Position numbers and translations under genes: made by a program
In this document: piece by piece, positions 44,115 to 51,553 of the stretch
How positions within the stretch are numbered: the first letter of the stretch is position 1
How the letters are laid out: each line of letters opens with the position of its first letter
Origin: Streptomyces iakyrus
GTDB taxonomy: Bacteria > Actinomycetota > Actinomycetes > Streptomycetales > Streptomycetaceae
Assembly (NCBI RefSeq): GCF_000717055.1
Contig: NZ_JNXI01000030.1
Location: 92,539 to 156,538, forward strand
Length of the DNA: 64,000 nt
Direction: 5' to 3'
The notes under the pieces: generated by a model
The model's database searches: none
The model's input: the letters and a program-made list of their open reading frames with translations, nothing else
Told to the model about the DNA's origin: nothing

Positions 44115-44956
44115 TCCCCCGCCTGCACGAGCGGACCCACCGGCCCCACGACCCGCTCGAAGAGGCGCTGGGGCGGCCGGTCTCACCGAACGAGGGCCTG
44201 ACGGAGCACACGATCGTCGCCCACTGGCCCGGCCTGGATTACTTCACTCTGGACCACGAGCAGAGGATCTGGACGTCCGTCCAGTGGGCCGAGCACCTCG
44301 AAGGCCCCTACCTGGAGCATCCGTTCGCCGCCAGCCCCGACGACGACCGGCGGGCGATCCTCCACCTCGACATCCGCCTTCACCCGGACGACCGGGAACT
44401 GACAGGACCGGAGTGGGCCGAGGTCGCTCAACGGCTCGCACGAGCCGTCGGCATCGAGATCCCCGGCAAGGAACATGGCTGCCGGTGGATCGCCGTCCAA
44501 GCCCAGCCCGGCCGCCTCGACCTGATCGCCAACCTGATCCACCTCGACGGTGCGTGGCACGCTCTTCCCGCGGACAATCTGCGGCGCCTGGCACAGGAGG
44601 CGCGTCGCATCGAACAGGACCTCCACTTGGTCCCTGTCCGATCCGACCCCCCTTCGCGGCCTGCCGTCCGCGCGGCGCTCACGGCGTCGGCCCAGCTCGC
44701 GACCATCCTCACGCAGCTCGCCAACGAACAGGCCGGCCCTCTGGCCGCGGTACGCGGACTCGTCGAGCACACCTCGCACCGGATCGCCCGCCAGCCGGGA
44801 GCAGCCAGCACCGATACGGCACACCGCCTGGAGCTGATCGCCCGCCGCCTCTACGCCATCCAGCAGGACCTGGACACCACCGCAGACCGCCTGGTCCATC
44901 CCCGCGCCGTCCCGGCCCCGGACGCCGTCCGGCACAACGCCCACCGATCGCCGTAG
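44111..44956 (+). CDS. Relaxase-like protein lacking the histidine motif
   Basis: A 281-residue protein whose first 170 residues follow the plan of Streptomyces MOB relaxases: MIPRLHER start, HTIVAHWPG, LHLDIRLHPDDRELTGPEW, AEVAQRLARAVGIEIPGKEH, GCRWIAVQ. Where true relaxases have the metal-binding HIH (typically DDHIH-hydrophobic-AT-L-x-x-DG), this one has PGRLDLIANLIHLDG, so both histidines are gone. No catalytic Tyr is obvious. The C-terminus is helical module Y (AQLATILTQLANEQAGPLAA, RLELIARRLYAIQQDLDTTA). GTG start, coupled to the upstream gene. Likely a non-catalytic relaxase derivative: DNA-binding, accessory or regulatory. Confidence 0.6.
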   Translation: MIPRLHERTHRPHDPLEEALGRPVSPNEGLTEHTIVAHWPGLDYFTLDHEQRIWTSVQWAEHLEGPYLEHPFAASPDDDRRAILHLDIRLHPDDRELTGPEWAEVAQRLARAVGIEIPGKEHGCRWIAVQAQPGRLDLIANLIHLDGAWHALPADNLRRLAQEARRIEQDLHLVPVRSDPPSRPAVRAALTASAQLATILTQLANEQAGPLAAVRGLVEHTSHRIARQPGAASTDTAHRLELIARRLYAIQQDLDTTADRLVHPRAVPAPDAVRHNAHRSP

Positions 44957-44969
44957 GAGAAACGTCTCC

Positions 44970-45665
44970 TTGCCCCGCACCGACCGCTTCCTGGACATCC
45001 GCCGCGACCCGCACTCCGACGAACTCCTTGCCCGCGGCGGCGACTCCGAGGCACACAGCATCCTCCAGCGCGCGGGCTTCGTCGCCGTCGTCCGCGTCCA
45101 TGAGACGTACCACCGCGCCCCGACCGGCCTAGCGGAGGACGACGAGTACCGTCTCGCCACCGACGCCGTGGCCCGCCTGCGGGCGGCCGGCTACCACGTC
45201 GACTGCGACGCGGACTTCGACACCGACTCGCGTCCGGCCAGCTACCTGCCGCTGGGATCCTCCGTTGCCCACGTCGCCGAGCGCCTTCGCGAGGCCGCCA
45301 CTACGGGCGAGGCGGCCGATGCGCTGACTGAGCTGACCGCCGCCCACGACGGCGTCCTCGCCGCGCTGGAGGAAGTCCTCACCGCCACCGCCGACTTCCA
45401 CGACGGGCTCGGCAAGGCGGCCGACCCCTACATCGCGCGGCGGCTTCGCTACCTCGCCGACGAGCACCTTCGCGTCATCCGTACCGACCTCTCCGAGACC
45501 CGCAACCAGCTCGCCGACCGGCATGCCCCGCACCCCGGCCGCAGCATCTGCACCGGGGAAGTCCCGTCAACCGAGCAAGAGCGCTCTGCCGTGTGCGCCT
45601 GCCCGCCACCGCCGCGCACCCTACCGGCCCCGCCGCCCCCGATGGCCGCCGGACTGCGCCGCTGA
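44970..45665 (+). CDS. Module X + module Y protein
   Basis: A 231-residue protein. Module X (about 8-75): ARGGDSEAHSILQRAGFVA, VHETYHRAPTGLAEDDEYRL, RLRAAGYHVDCDADFDTD. Module Y (about 95-185): AATTGEAADALTELTAAHDG, VLAALEEVLTATADFHDGLG, YLADEHLRVIRTDLSETRNQ. TTG start with AGGAGAAACG upstream, 13 bases after the previous stop. Function unknown. Confidence 0.65.
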   Translation: MPRTDRFLDIRRDPHSDELLARGGDSEAHSILQRAGFVAVVRVHETYHRAPTGLAEDDEYRLATDAVARLRAAGYHVDCDADFDTDSRPASYLPLGSSVAHVAERLREAATTGEAADALTELTAAHDGVLAALEEVLTATADFHDGLGKAADPYIARRLRYLADEHLRVIRTDLSETRNQLADRHAPHPGRSICTGEVPSTEQERSAVCACPPPPRTLPAPPPPMAAGLRR

Positions 45666-45688
45666 CTCCCACCTCGCCCAAGGACACC

Positions 45689-46450
45689 ATGCACGACCAC
45701 CACACCTCCGAGCGCCTCGCCTCCTACGCCGACGTTCTCGCCGGCGAACTCCCCGACAGTTGGACCAGCTCCCACCTGCCGGCCGACGCCAAGGACGACC
45801 TCGCCGAACTCGCCGACCGAATCTGGGACCTGGATCTGGTCGCCGCCTCTCTTGCCGAGCACCCCCTGCTGCAGCAGGCAGCCGTCCTGAGCCGACAGGA
45901 CGGTGCGCAGCTCGTCCTTCTGGACCGGAACGACGAGCGCGACGGCTTCCTCATCGCCGCCGTCGCCCCCCGCGCCCTGCCCGACGAGGCGTTCCGCGGC
46001 GTTCCCGAGCCCAACGGCATCGCCCTGGCCGATGACCCGTTCCTGAGCGCCGAGCAGGTCGCCGGCGACCTGCTCCCCCGCTACGACGCCGCCCTCGCCC
46101 AGGTCCGGCACAACGCCCTGGGCGGCATCCTGCTCTCCCAGCCGGACCGGGTCGTCCTGACCTGGCAACCGGACGGCAGCGTCGCCGCCGCCCCGGTCGA
46201 CGACCGCGCCGGCGCGATCCTCCTCGCCCACGGCTTCGTCCAGGACCCGCAGAGTGGTATCTACCGCCTGGGTGGTGACGACACCCAGGCCCAGGCCCGC
46301 GCCCTGCGGGAGATCGGTGGGCGCCTCGACGCGCTCGGCATCGGCACCGCTCTGCAGCATCCCGCAGGCCGGACCGCACCCACCGCCGCCCCCGCTTCCG
46401 TGCCGCCGGTCCCTACCAGCACCCATACGCCAGCCACCAGGGCTCGATGA
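45689..46450 (+). CDS. Module-X protein
   Basis: A 253-residue protein. The N-terminal part reads LASYADVLAGELPDSWTSSH, IWDLDLVAASLAEHPLLQQA, LSRQDGAQLVLLDRNDERDG. The C-terminal module X (about 165-235) reads AILLAHGFVQDPQSGIYRLG and ALREIGGRLDALGIGTALQH. ATG with AAGGA upstream; the stop overlaps the next ATG (ATGA). Function unknown. Confidence 0.65.
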   Translation: MHDHHTSERLASYADVLAGELPDSWTSSHLPADAKDDLAELADRIWDLDLVAASLAEHPLLQQAAVLSRQDGAQLVLLDRNDERDGFLIAAVAPRALPDEAFRGVPEPNGIALADDPFLSAEQVAGDLLPRYDAALAQVRHNALGGILLSQPDRVVLTWQPDGSVAAAPVDDRAGAILLAHGFVQDPQSGIYRLGGDDTQAQARALREIGGRLDALGIGTALQHPAGRTAPTAAPASVPPVPTSTHTPATRAR

Positions 46451-47097
46451 AGCAGTCGGAGCCCGACTTCTGGGTGCTGGAGTACGTCACCATCACCAAG
46501 GACCCCCGCACCGACCTGGTCGTGGCCATCGGCGGCACCGACAAGGCCGCGGACATCCTCCAGCGAACCGGCGGCTTCCTCTCCGCTCCCGGACCGCGCG
46601 GGGACTATCACCGGCTTCCGCACGGCCTGCCCGTCGAGCAGCAGCGCCGGAAGGCGACCGCAGCCTCGCACGCCCTGCTCGCCGCCGGTCACAGCGTCCA
46701 CCTCGACCCCACGCTGAACATGCTGGTCGCACCGGACGGTGAACGTGAGGCCGCCCTGCGCTACCTGGCGGGGCTCGCTGAGCGAGCCGCAGCCGCCACA
46801 ACCAGCAGCGAGGTGGCCGAGGTCCTGACCGAGGTCGCTGCCCCCGTCCACGGGCTGCTGCCCCTCGCCAGAGAGGTCGTCGTCCGCGCCTGGATCGCCG
46901 CCAGCGACTTCCAAGGGGCCGCGCCCGCCGGGGAACCCGATCCCGTCGCACGGCTCGGAAGCACGGCCACCTCCATGAGCGAGGCCGCGCGCGCCATCCT
47001 CCACGCCCGCAACCACGTCGCACGCCCTGCGCAGCGGCCGGCCACTACCTCACCACCGCCGGGCCACGCCCAGCCCGCGAAATCCCGCCGCCGCTGA
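46447..47097 (+). CDS. Module X + module Y protein
   Basis: A 216-residue protein. Module X (about 10-85): VVAIGGTDKAADILQRTGGF, GDYHRLPHGLPVEQQRRKAT, LLAAGHSVHLDPTLN. Module Y (about 100-190): LAERAAAATTSSEVAEVLTE, VAAPVHGLLPLAREVVVRAW, MSEAARAILHARNHVAR. It has the same domain order as the protein at 44970. ATG overlaps the upstream stop. Confidence 0.65.
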   Translation: MKQSEPDFWVLEYVTITKDPRTDLVVAIGGTDKAADILQRTGGFLSAPGPRGDYHRLPHGLPVEQQRRKATAASHALLAAGHSVHLDPTLNMLVAPDGEREAALRYLAGLAERAAAATTSSEVAEVLTEVAAPVHGLLPLAREVVVRAWIAASDFQGAAPAGEPDPVARLGSTATSMSEAARAILHARNHVARPAQRPATTSPPPGHAQPAKSRRR

Positions 47098-47111
47098 CTT
47101 CGGAGAACCAC

Positions 47112-47519
47112 ATGGCCAACCTGGCCGACGAATACGGCACGGACGTCGAGATCTACATGAAGGCCCTGACGACCACCATCCACGCCGACACCCCGACCGG
47201 CGCCCCCGCCCAGCTCCACGACCTGCTGGAACACCTCGGCCTGGAACGCCACGAGTACCCCGCCGACACGCCCATCTACATCTGGCACACCGTGCCCGAA
47301 CACCTCGACGCCGGCGAGCAGAAGCGGCTGGCAACCCGCGCCATCCCCGTCCTGCTCCTGGCCGGGTACGAAGTCAACTGCACGCCCGAAGTCTTCGACG
47401 AATCCGCCTACCGGCAGGCCGTGCAGGACCTGCGCACCCGAGCGGGCCGCCCTGCCGTGCGGCAACAGGCACCGATCGGCTCCCCCTCGCCTGCAGCTCC
47501 AGCCCGCCGCACCCCGTAA
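47112..47519 (+). CDS. Conserved hypothetical protein
   Basis: A 135-residue protein: VEIYMKALTTTIHADTPTGA, QLHDLLEHLGLERHEYPADT, YIWHTVPEHLDAGEQKRLAT, VLLLAGYEVNCTPEVFDESA. The last two segments echo module X (xx-hydrophobic-L-x-AGYxV). ATG with GGAG upstream. A strong hairpin follows the stop. Confidence 0.7.
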   Translation: MANLADEYGTDVEIYMKALTTTIHADTPTGAPAQLHDLLEHLGLERHEYPADTPIYIWHTVPEHLDAGEQKRLATRAIPVLLLAGYEVNCTPEVFDESAYRQAVQDLRTRAGRPAVRQQAPIGSPSPAAPARRTP

Positions 47520-47526
47520 GGCGCCT

Positions 47527-47558
47527 GGGCGGTCCCGGGCACCGCGCCGGGACCGCCC
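47527..47558. terminator. Intrinsic terminator
   Basis: GGGCGGTCCCGG and CCGGGACCGCCC form a 12-bp stem with an 8-base loop, 8 bases past the stop at 47519, followed by GCCTTTC. It probably divides the long block into two transcripts. Confidence 0.7.
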
Positions 47559-47589
47559 GCCTTTCACCACCCGAGACCCGGAGATACCC

Positions 47590-47775
47590 GTAGCAATCCG
47601 CCCACCCCCACCGATCAGCAACCGGCTTAAGCCCCGACTCGCCACGGCCCTCTTCCGCCGCTATCTGCGCGCCTGTATTCCGACCGGCCCCGACCACACC
47701 TCCCCGCTGGCTGGCGGCCGCCCGGAGGCCGCCCTCGCCGAGACACAGCGCGTCGGGCACCGCCACCACCACTGA
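47590..47775 (+). CDS. Small ORF with non-standard start
   Basis: A 61-codon frame after GGAGA, reading ISNRLKPRLATALFRRYLRA then CIPTGPDHTSPLAGGRPEAA and ending GHRHHH. It looks like a real small basic protein. The codon 5 bases from the ribosome site is GTA, with ATC six bases later, and no ATG/GTG/TTG is in frame nearby. Confidence 0.35.
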   Translation, partial: VAIRPPPPISNRLKPRLATALFRRYLRACIPTGPDHTSPLAGGRPEAALAETQRVGHRHHH

Positions 47776-47797
47776 CCGTCCACCGCCCTGGAGGAGC

Positions 47798-48181
47798 ATG
47801 TCCCACCCCACCCCCTACCCCGTGAGACTGGCCGACGAGATCACCCGCCAGCTCGGACAGCTCGCCGACCACCTATCTCACCTGCCCCCGCCCCAGGCCG
47901 CTCAGGTCATCGCCCGCGTGCTCGACCCGGACACCGGAGTCCTCGGCGGCGTCACCCACCTCGTCGCCACCGGCAGCGTGTTCGCCAAGGACCAGGCAGA
48001 GCGAGGCGCGCTCCCCGCGGAGGTGTGGCTCGCCCTGGGCCGTGCCTCGAACGAACTCGGCGACATCACCCTCGACCTGGACGAACACAAAGACGCTCTT
48101 CAGCGCGTCGGCGCCCAGCCCGCCGCTACGGCGGCGAAGCCCCCGGCACCCGCACCGCTCGTCGTCCGGCGCCGCCGGTGA
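47798..48181 (+). CDS. Stand-alone module-Y protein
   Basis: A 127-residue helical protein consisting almost wholly of module Y: EITRQLGQLADHLSHLPPPQ, VIARVLDPDTGVLGGVTHLV, LALGRASNELGDITLDLDEH. ATG with GGAGGAG upstream. The stop overlaps the GTG of the DUF317 gene (GTGA), so the two are coupled. Confidence 0.65.
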   Translation: MSHPTPYPVRLADEITRQLGQLADHLSHLPPPQAAQVIARVLDPDTGVLGGVTHLVATGSVFAKDQAERGALPAEVWLALGRASNELGDITLDLDEHKDALQRVGAQPAATAAKPPAPAPLVVRRRR

Positions 48182-48981
48182 AGAAGAAGCAGTGGCAGGG
48201 CTGGGGACCCGACGAGCAGGCCGAGCAGCACTACCTCGTCCAGCCGCGCGCCCTGGCCGGCGGCGGCGACGTCCGGCACGTCTCGGAGTTCCTGCGCGCC
48301 TCCGGCTGGAGGGACAAGTCCAAGACGGGCGGCCCCCTGCGTATGGAGAGCCCGGACCGCACCGTCCGCATCGCCTACGACCCCTACGTCCTCCCCGGCG
48401 GATGGACCATCCACGGCCACGCAGACGGAGCGAACGGCGAGTGGTCTGCCCACCTGGGCCGGCAGACGCCGGCGGAGATCGTCGCCGGCCTGACCGACGC
48501 CCTCACCCGCCCCCGCTCCGCCCACGCCCCCAACGTCTGGGCCCCTCTGCAGGAGCAGAACTGGCACACGCGCTTCGAGGGCCAGGACTACATGGCGACG
48601 AGCCCCGACGGCACCGCGTGGATGCAGTACCGGCAAAGCCCCGACGGGGCGGCGATGTGGTGGACCGGAGCGCGGGACAAGCAGGGCAACGGCTGGACGG
48701 CCAACTTCACGCCGAACACGCCGATGCACCTGGTGCAAGCCTTCTCCGCCGAACTCGCCAGCCCGGACCCCGTGATGCGCCCGCGCGGACGCGTGCCGCA
48801 CAGCGCGCAGATCCGTACCTGGTCGGTGTCCGTGAAGCCCTCCCAGCTCAGTGCGTGGCAGCAGGCCCGCATCACGGCCGCCCGCGCCGCCACCTGGGCC
48901 CGCTACAGCGCCCGAAGCACCAGGCCGCGCACCAGCGCCCATCCCTACACCCCGGCCGGCGGCGCACGCACCCGCCGTTGA
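48178..48981 (+). CDS. DUF317 domain protein
   Basis: A 267-residue protein with two DUF317 repeats. Repeat 1 (about 15-110): VQPRALAGGGDVRHVSEFLR, ASGWRDKSKTGGPLRMESPD, WSAHLGRQTPAEIVAGLTDA. Repeat 2 (about 120-200): LQEQNWHTRFEGQDYMATSP, NGWTANFTPNTPMHLVQAFS. A basic helical tail follows. GTG start coupled to the module-Y gene. Confidence 0.85.
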   Translation: MKKKQWQGWGPDEQAEQHYLVQPRALAGGGDVRHVSEFLRASGWRDKSKTGGPLRMESPDRTVRIAYDPYVLPGGWTIHGHADGANGEWSAHLGRQTPAEIVAGLTDALTRPRSAHAPNVWAPLQEQNWHTRFEGQDYMATSPDGTAWMQYRQSPDGAAMWWTGARDKQGNGWTANFTPNTPMHLVQAFSAELASPDPVMRPRGRVPHSAQIRTWSVSVKPSQLSAWQQARITAARAATWARYSARSTRPRTSAHPYTPAGGARTRR

Positions 48982-49009
48982 CCGCAATAGCCCCGCCCCG
49001 AGGAGCCCG

Positions 49010-49366
49010 ATGCCCGCACTCACCCCGGACACCATCCGCACCCTGACCGAAACGCTCGCGGACCTCACCGACTACCTGCGCGAGAACCCCGACCCCGCAG
49101 AAGCCCTCGCCCTCGTCGAGCCCCTCCTCGACGAGTACACGGGCCTGCCCGTCCAGTTCGCCGACACGCTGCGCGCCCTCGCCCGCGCCGTTCAGAAGAG
49201 CCCTGACGCGCCGCGCACGGCGCAGGGCGACCTGCTGATCACCGAGCTGCGTACGGCCGCGTGGGAACTGGCCGACCAGCACACCCTCCACTACGTGCTG
49301 GACGATCTCCGTGACCTGTACGACAGTTCGCCGACGAGCGAGCAGGGGTGCTGCTGGTGCCGCTGA
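49010..49366 (+). CDS. Stand-alone module-Y protein
   Basis: A 118-residue helical protein: TIRTLTETLADLTDYLREN, ALALVEPLLDEYTGLPVQFA, LARAVQKSPDAPRTAQGDLL, LADQHTLHYVLDDLRDLYDS. ATG with GAGGAG upstream. It overlaps the next DUF317 gene by 19 bases. As at 47798, a module-Y protein is paired with a DUF317 protein. Confidence 0.65.
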   Translation: MPALTPDTIRTLTETLADLTDYLRENPDPAEALALVEPLLDEYTGLPVQFADTLRALARAVQKSPDAPRTAQGDLLITELRTAAWELADQHTLHYVLDDLRDLYDSSPTSEQGCCWCR

Positions 49367-50175
49367 GCGAACGGCAGCTCGCCGCCTTCGCCGACAAGCA
49401 CGCCGTGCAGATCCCGTACGACACCAGCCCCCGCCACCTCGCCGGCCCCGGAGACGCCCGCCACGTCACCCACGGCCTGGCCGCCGCCGGATGGAACGCC
49501 GTCTCCGACCCCCTGAGCGCCGAGATCATCCTGGCAAGCCCTGGCCTTCGCCACCGGCTCCAGTTCGACCCGCAGTCCCGCACCTCGGCGTGGTGGCGGC
49601 TACGGGCGGAGCCCGTCGGCACCGAGCCCGGCTGGTACGCCGAGTTCGGCGAACTCGTGCCCGCCGAGGTCCTCGCCGCCTTCACCGACGCCCTCACCAC
49701 CCCGCCGCCGCAGCAGCCGGACCCGTGGCAGCGGGTGACCTCGGCAGGATGGCGCCACGAGCCAGACGGCGCGCGCTCGCCGGACTCCATGTGCCACATC
49801 GAACTGCGGCCGTTGAGCGAATTCCACGACCGGTCGTCCTGGCACATCGAGACCCGCGAGCCCGGCCACGGGGAGTTTCCCGGCCCGCGCATCTGGCACG
49901 CCTACCTCGACGAGCACACCCCCGCTCACCTGGTCAGCGCGTTCCTCACCGCGCTGACCGACCGCAGCCCGCTCCAGCGCGGCATGTTCGAACGCACCGG
50001 CCACTACAGCGCCGTACAGAAGCCCAGCCCGCTGCGCCCGCAGCAGGTGGTCGACGCCCACGCCACGCGCATCAAGCATCTGCGCGCCCAGGCACGCTCA
50101 GCCCGCCGCCAGCAGACGAAACCCGCGACGATCCCGGCGCACGCAAGTACCGCGCAGCCGGCCGCTCGCCGCTGA
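49348..50175 (+). CDS. DUF317 domain protein
   Basis: A 275-residue protein with two DUF317 repeats: TSPRHLAGPGDARHVTHGLA ... GWYAEFGELVPAEVLAAFTD (about 27-115), and WQRVTSAGWRHEPDGARSP ... IWHAYLDEHTPAHLVSAFLT (about 125-215). A basic tail follows. GTG start inside the upstream gene with an overlap of 19 bases. Confidence 0.85.
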   Translation: MLLVPLSERQLAAFADKHAVQIPYDTSPRHLAGPGDARHVTHGLAAAGWNAVSDPLSAEIILASPGLRHRLQFDPQSRTSAWWRLRAEPVGTEPGWYAEFGELVPAEVLAAFTDALTTPPPQQPDPWQRVTSAGWRHEPDGARSPDSMCHIELRPLSEFHDRSSWHIETREPGHGEFPGPRIWHAYLDEHTPAHLVSAFLTALTDRSPLQRGMFERTGHYSAVQKPSPLRPQQVVDAHATRIKHLRAQARSARRQQTKPATIPAHASTAQPAARR

Positions 50176-50248
50176 CCTGAAAGGACCCCTCCCCATCTCC
50201 CGAGACCACCACGCACACCGCGACTTCCTGCGCCACCTCGACCACTAC

Positions 50249-50761
50249 GTGCGGGACAGCCAGAAGATCCTCGACGCCTGGGACGCCTACTCCGACGAGC
50301 ACACCGGCCTCGACGGCTGGCCCTACGACGACCACGCCTACGGCATGCGCAAGAGCCAGCGCGATGCCGACACCGCCGAGGCGTTCGAGCCGCTCCGCTA
50401 CGGCGCCCGGCACCTGCTGGCGACCGCCGAGACACAGCTGGCCCAGCTGCCGGAGAACACGGTGCAGAGCCGCTGGGTATACCAGCTGGGCGTCCTGCAC
50501 ACGGCCCTCGACCGTCTCGACGAACTGCACGAGCAATGGCTGCTCACCCGCGACGCCCTGCCCGCCACCGCCAAGCCCGGCACCGCCGAATTCGACGATG
50601 CCCTCGCCGAACATCACGCCGAATCCTGGAGTTACCTCGACGACTGGGCCACCCACGGCAAAGCGCTCCGGGAGATCAACACAGCAGCCCGCAAGGCCCC
50701 TTCATCCCTGGTTCCCACTCCTGCCCTCGCACCCCTGCGACGAACCGCGACACGGAAGTGA
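50249..50761 (+). CDS. Helical hypothetical protein
   Basis: A 170-residue protein from the first canonical start, GTG 50249: SQKILDAWDAYSDEHTGLDG, YGARHLLATAETQLAQLPEN, LGVLHTALDRLDELHEQWLL, AEHHAESWSYLDDWATHGKA. The sensible frame extends 18 codons upstream (x-SRDHHAHRDFLRHLDHY) to an ATC at 50195, nine bases after AAAGGA, with no ATG/GTG/TTG there. The real start may be that ATC. The stop overlaps the DUF317 remnant (GTGA). Confidence 0.65.
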   Translation: MRDSQKILDAWDAYSDEHTGLDGWPYDDHAYGMRKSQRDADTAEAFEPLRYGARHLLATAETQLAQLPENTVQSRWVYQLGVLHTALDRLDELHEQWLLTRDALPATAKPGTAEFDDALAEHHAESWSYLDDWATHGKALREINTAARKAPSSLVPTPALAPLRRTATRK

Positions 50762-51486
50762 CTAGGGCCCCGACTCCCGAGACCGTCGAGGTTGACTTCA
50801 TCACCCCGCCCCACCTCGCCGGCGGCGGTGACCTCGCCTGGATCACCCTTTCCCTCGTGCCTGCGGATGGAGCCACGGCAACGACCCCCTGATGCCACGC
50901 GTCCTGCCTCCCGCCCCGACCAGAAGGCCCTCCTGCGCCTGGAGCCCGACCCCTACGACCAGTGGAGACCCTGCACCACGTCGCCGAGCCGGACCGGCCG
51001 CCTGGTACGCCAGCTTCGGCGCCCGCACGCCCATCGAGCTGATCGCCGCCTTCACCGACCCGGCCCCAGCCGCTGACGCGCCGTGCGACCCGTACGGAGC
51101 GCTCCGGCAGGCCGGCTGGTCACCGTACGGTGACCAGCCGGCCTTGCTTTCCCGACAAGACGGCGTACGTCGAGCGGCTGGGAGCACCGGCTGATCCGGA
51201 AGCCTGGTTCGCCACGGTCACCCTCGGCATGCACCAGAAGGTGTGGCACGCCCGCTTCGGTGCGCACACTCCGCCACACCTTGTCGCCGCGTTCACCGCC
51301 GCGCTCGGCGATCCGAAGCCCGTGCGCCGCACCGACAGCGGGCGCAGTCTGCCGATCCTCGACCCAAATGTCGTCATCCGCCGGACGACCGACGGGCTCG
51401 TCGTGTACGTCGCCGGCGCGCTGGAAGACCGCGTTCACTCCCTGGCTGCCCGGCACACCACCACGCCGACGGCCTCGATCCCCTGA
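50758..51486 (+). pseudogene. DUF317 gene, multiply frameshifted
   Basis: GTG at 50758 starts VEVDFITPPHLAGGGDLAWI, a clean DUF317 opening, then goes out of frame near 50880. A second frame gives WYASFGARTPIELIAAFTDP and LRQAGWSPYGDQP (to about 51140). A third gives FPDKTAYVERLG ... VWHARFGAHTPPHLVAAFTA to 51486. At least two indels. The 36-base perfect palindrome at 51109 lies exactly where the second frame changes. Confidence 0.7.
51109..51144. repeat. 36-bp perfect palindrome
   Basis: AGGCCGGCTGGTCACCGT followed directly by its exact reverse complement, with no loop. It lies inside the broken DUF317 gene and encodes AGWSPYGDQPA in frame. Confidence 0.9.
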
Positions 51487-51553
51487 CGGCCAGCGCCGCC
51501 CAGGCACGGCCGCAGCCGCTAACCCTCCCTCCCCGCCCGGAAGCACGTAGCCC

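Noticed and set aside
44111..44956. Annotation as an active relaxase
   Set aside because: The HIH metal site and a catalytic tyrosine are not present, so only relaxase-like was claimed.
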